Below, one piece after another: positions 5,424 through 5,514 of a stretch of 5,514 nt of DNA (the first letter of the stretch is position 1; each line of letters starts with the position of its first letter). Both the position numbers and the translations under genes were made by a program. Under the pieces are notes generated by a model. The model was not told the DNA's origin. It ran no database searches and was given only the letters and a program-made list of their open reading frames with translations. This DNA comes from Clostridia bacterium (GTDB taxonomy: Bacteria; Bacillota; Clostridia; Christensenellales; UBA1242), in the NCBI GenBank assembly GCA_900768425.1, contig CAAGCR010000039.1:1-5514 (forward strand). The letters run 5' to 3'.

Positions 5424-5514
5424 ATGAAAAAACGCAAACTAAATTTGTTAATAGATATAGCCATAGTATGCCTATGTGTATGTGCCATAGCCATAGGGGT
5501 ATACTCCGCCAAAA
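5424..5514 (+). CDS. N-terminus of a membrane-anchored or exported protein (partial, runs off the window)
   Basis: Only the first 30 residues are visible. They form a classic signal peptide or signal anchor: a basic start (MKKRK), then a hydrophobic stretch from about residue 8 to 26 with one aspartate (D11) and an unusual cysteine pattern, C16-x-C18-x-C20, ending in GVYSAK. Cleavage after VYS or YSA is possible but not certain. The start is well supported by AAAGGAG (5408-5414), 9 nt before the ATG. Codons in this stretch use more C and G at third positions (GCC, TGC, TCC, TAC) than the genes upstream, and two copies of ATAGCCATAG (5457-5466, 5487-5496) occur in it. The family cannot be identified from this fragment; a surface or secreted protein is inferred from the N-terminus and from the elaborate upstream control. 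Confidence 0.85.
   Translation, partial: MKKRKLNLLIDIAIVCLCVCAIAIGVYSAK

Noticed and set aside
1..5514. CRISPR array, insertion sequence or prophage
   Set aside because: There are no regularly spaced direct repeats, no transposase or phage-like coding sequence, and no target-site duplication around the palindromic elements.

Overview
The window is low-GC, and its genes look like those of a Firmicutes-type bacterium, most probably an anaerobic clostridial or other uncultured gut lineage. The signs are strong A/T bias at third codon positions, a DNA polymerase I whose proofreading domain has lost its catalytic acids (usual in Firmicutes), good Shine-Dalgarno sequences on most genes, and long AT-rich intergenic gaps. 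Assignment to a particular species is not possible from the sequence alone.

Layout. All recognisable genes lie on the + strand, each apparently with its own promoter: (1) 1-277, intergenic, with two candidate promoters and a 20-nt near-palindrome; (2) 278-2776, polA, complete; (3) 2777-2948, a gap almost filled by an 88-nt cloverleaf-like inverted-repeat element that starts on the polA stop codon; (4) 2949-4211, a single-copy-looking M16 zinc metallopeptidase with intact catalytic residues; (5) 4212-4423, an imperfect 41-nt hairpin, a strong intrinsic terminator, then a near-consensus extended -10 promoter placed so close to the next ATG that the mRNA should be leaderless; (6) 4424-5020, engB (ysxC/yihA), the ribosome-assembly GTPase; (7) 5021-5423, a 403-nt gap with a large palindrome overlapping the engB stop, a terminator, and two promoters; (8) 5424 to the window end, the first 30 codons of a membrane-anchored or exported protein.

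PolA and EngB are housekeeping functions (Okazaki-fragment processing and repair; 50S subunit maturation). The M16 peptidase is probably a cytosolic protease of unknown substrate. Nothing indicates an operon: terminators or hairpins and fresh promoters separate the genes.

The most interesting region is 5218-5423. There, consensus -35 (TTGACA) and -10 (TATAAT) hexamers are separated by a 16-bp spacer that contains a run of nine G in otherwise AT-rich DNA. This is the architecture of a phase-variable promoter controlled by slipped-strand mispairing, and it drives a gene whose product starts with a signal or anchor sequence. A second promoter with an operator-like palindrome lies nearer the gene. 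The other recurring theme is that every intergenic gap carries at least one distinct palindromic element, possibly members of dispersed repeat families.
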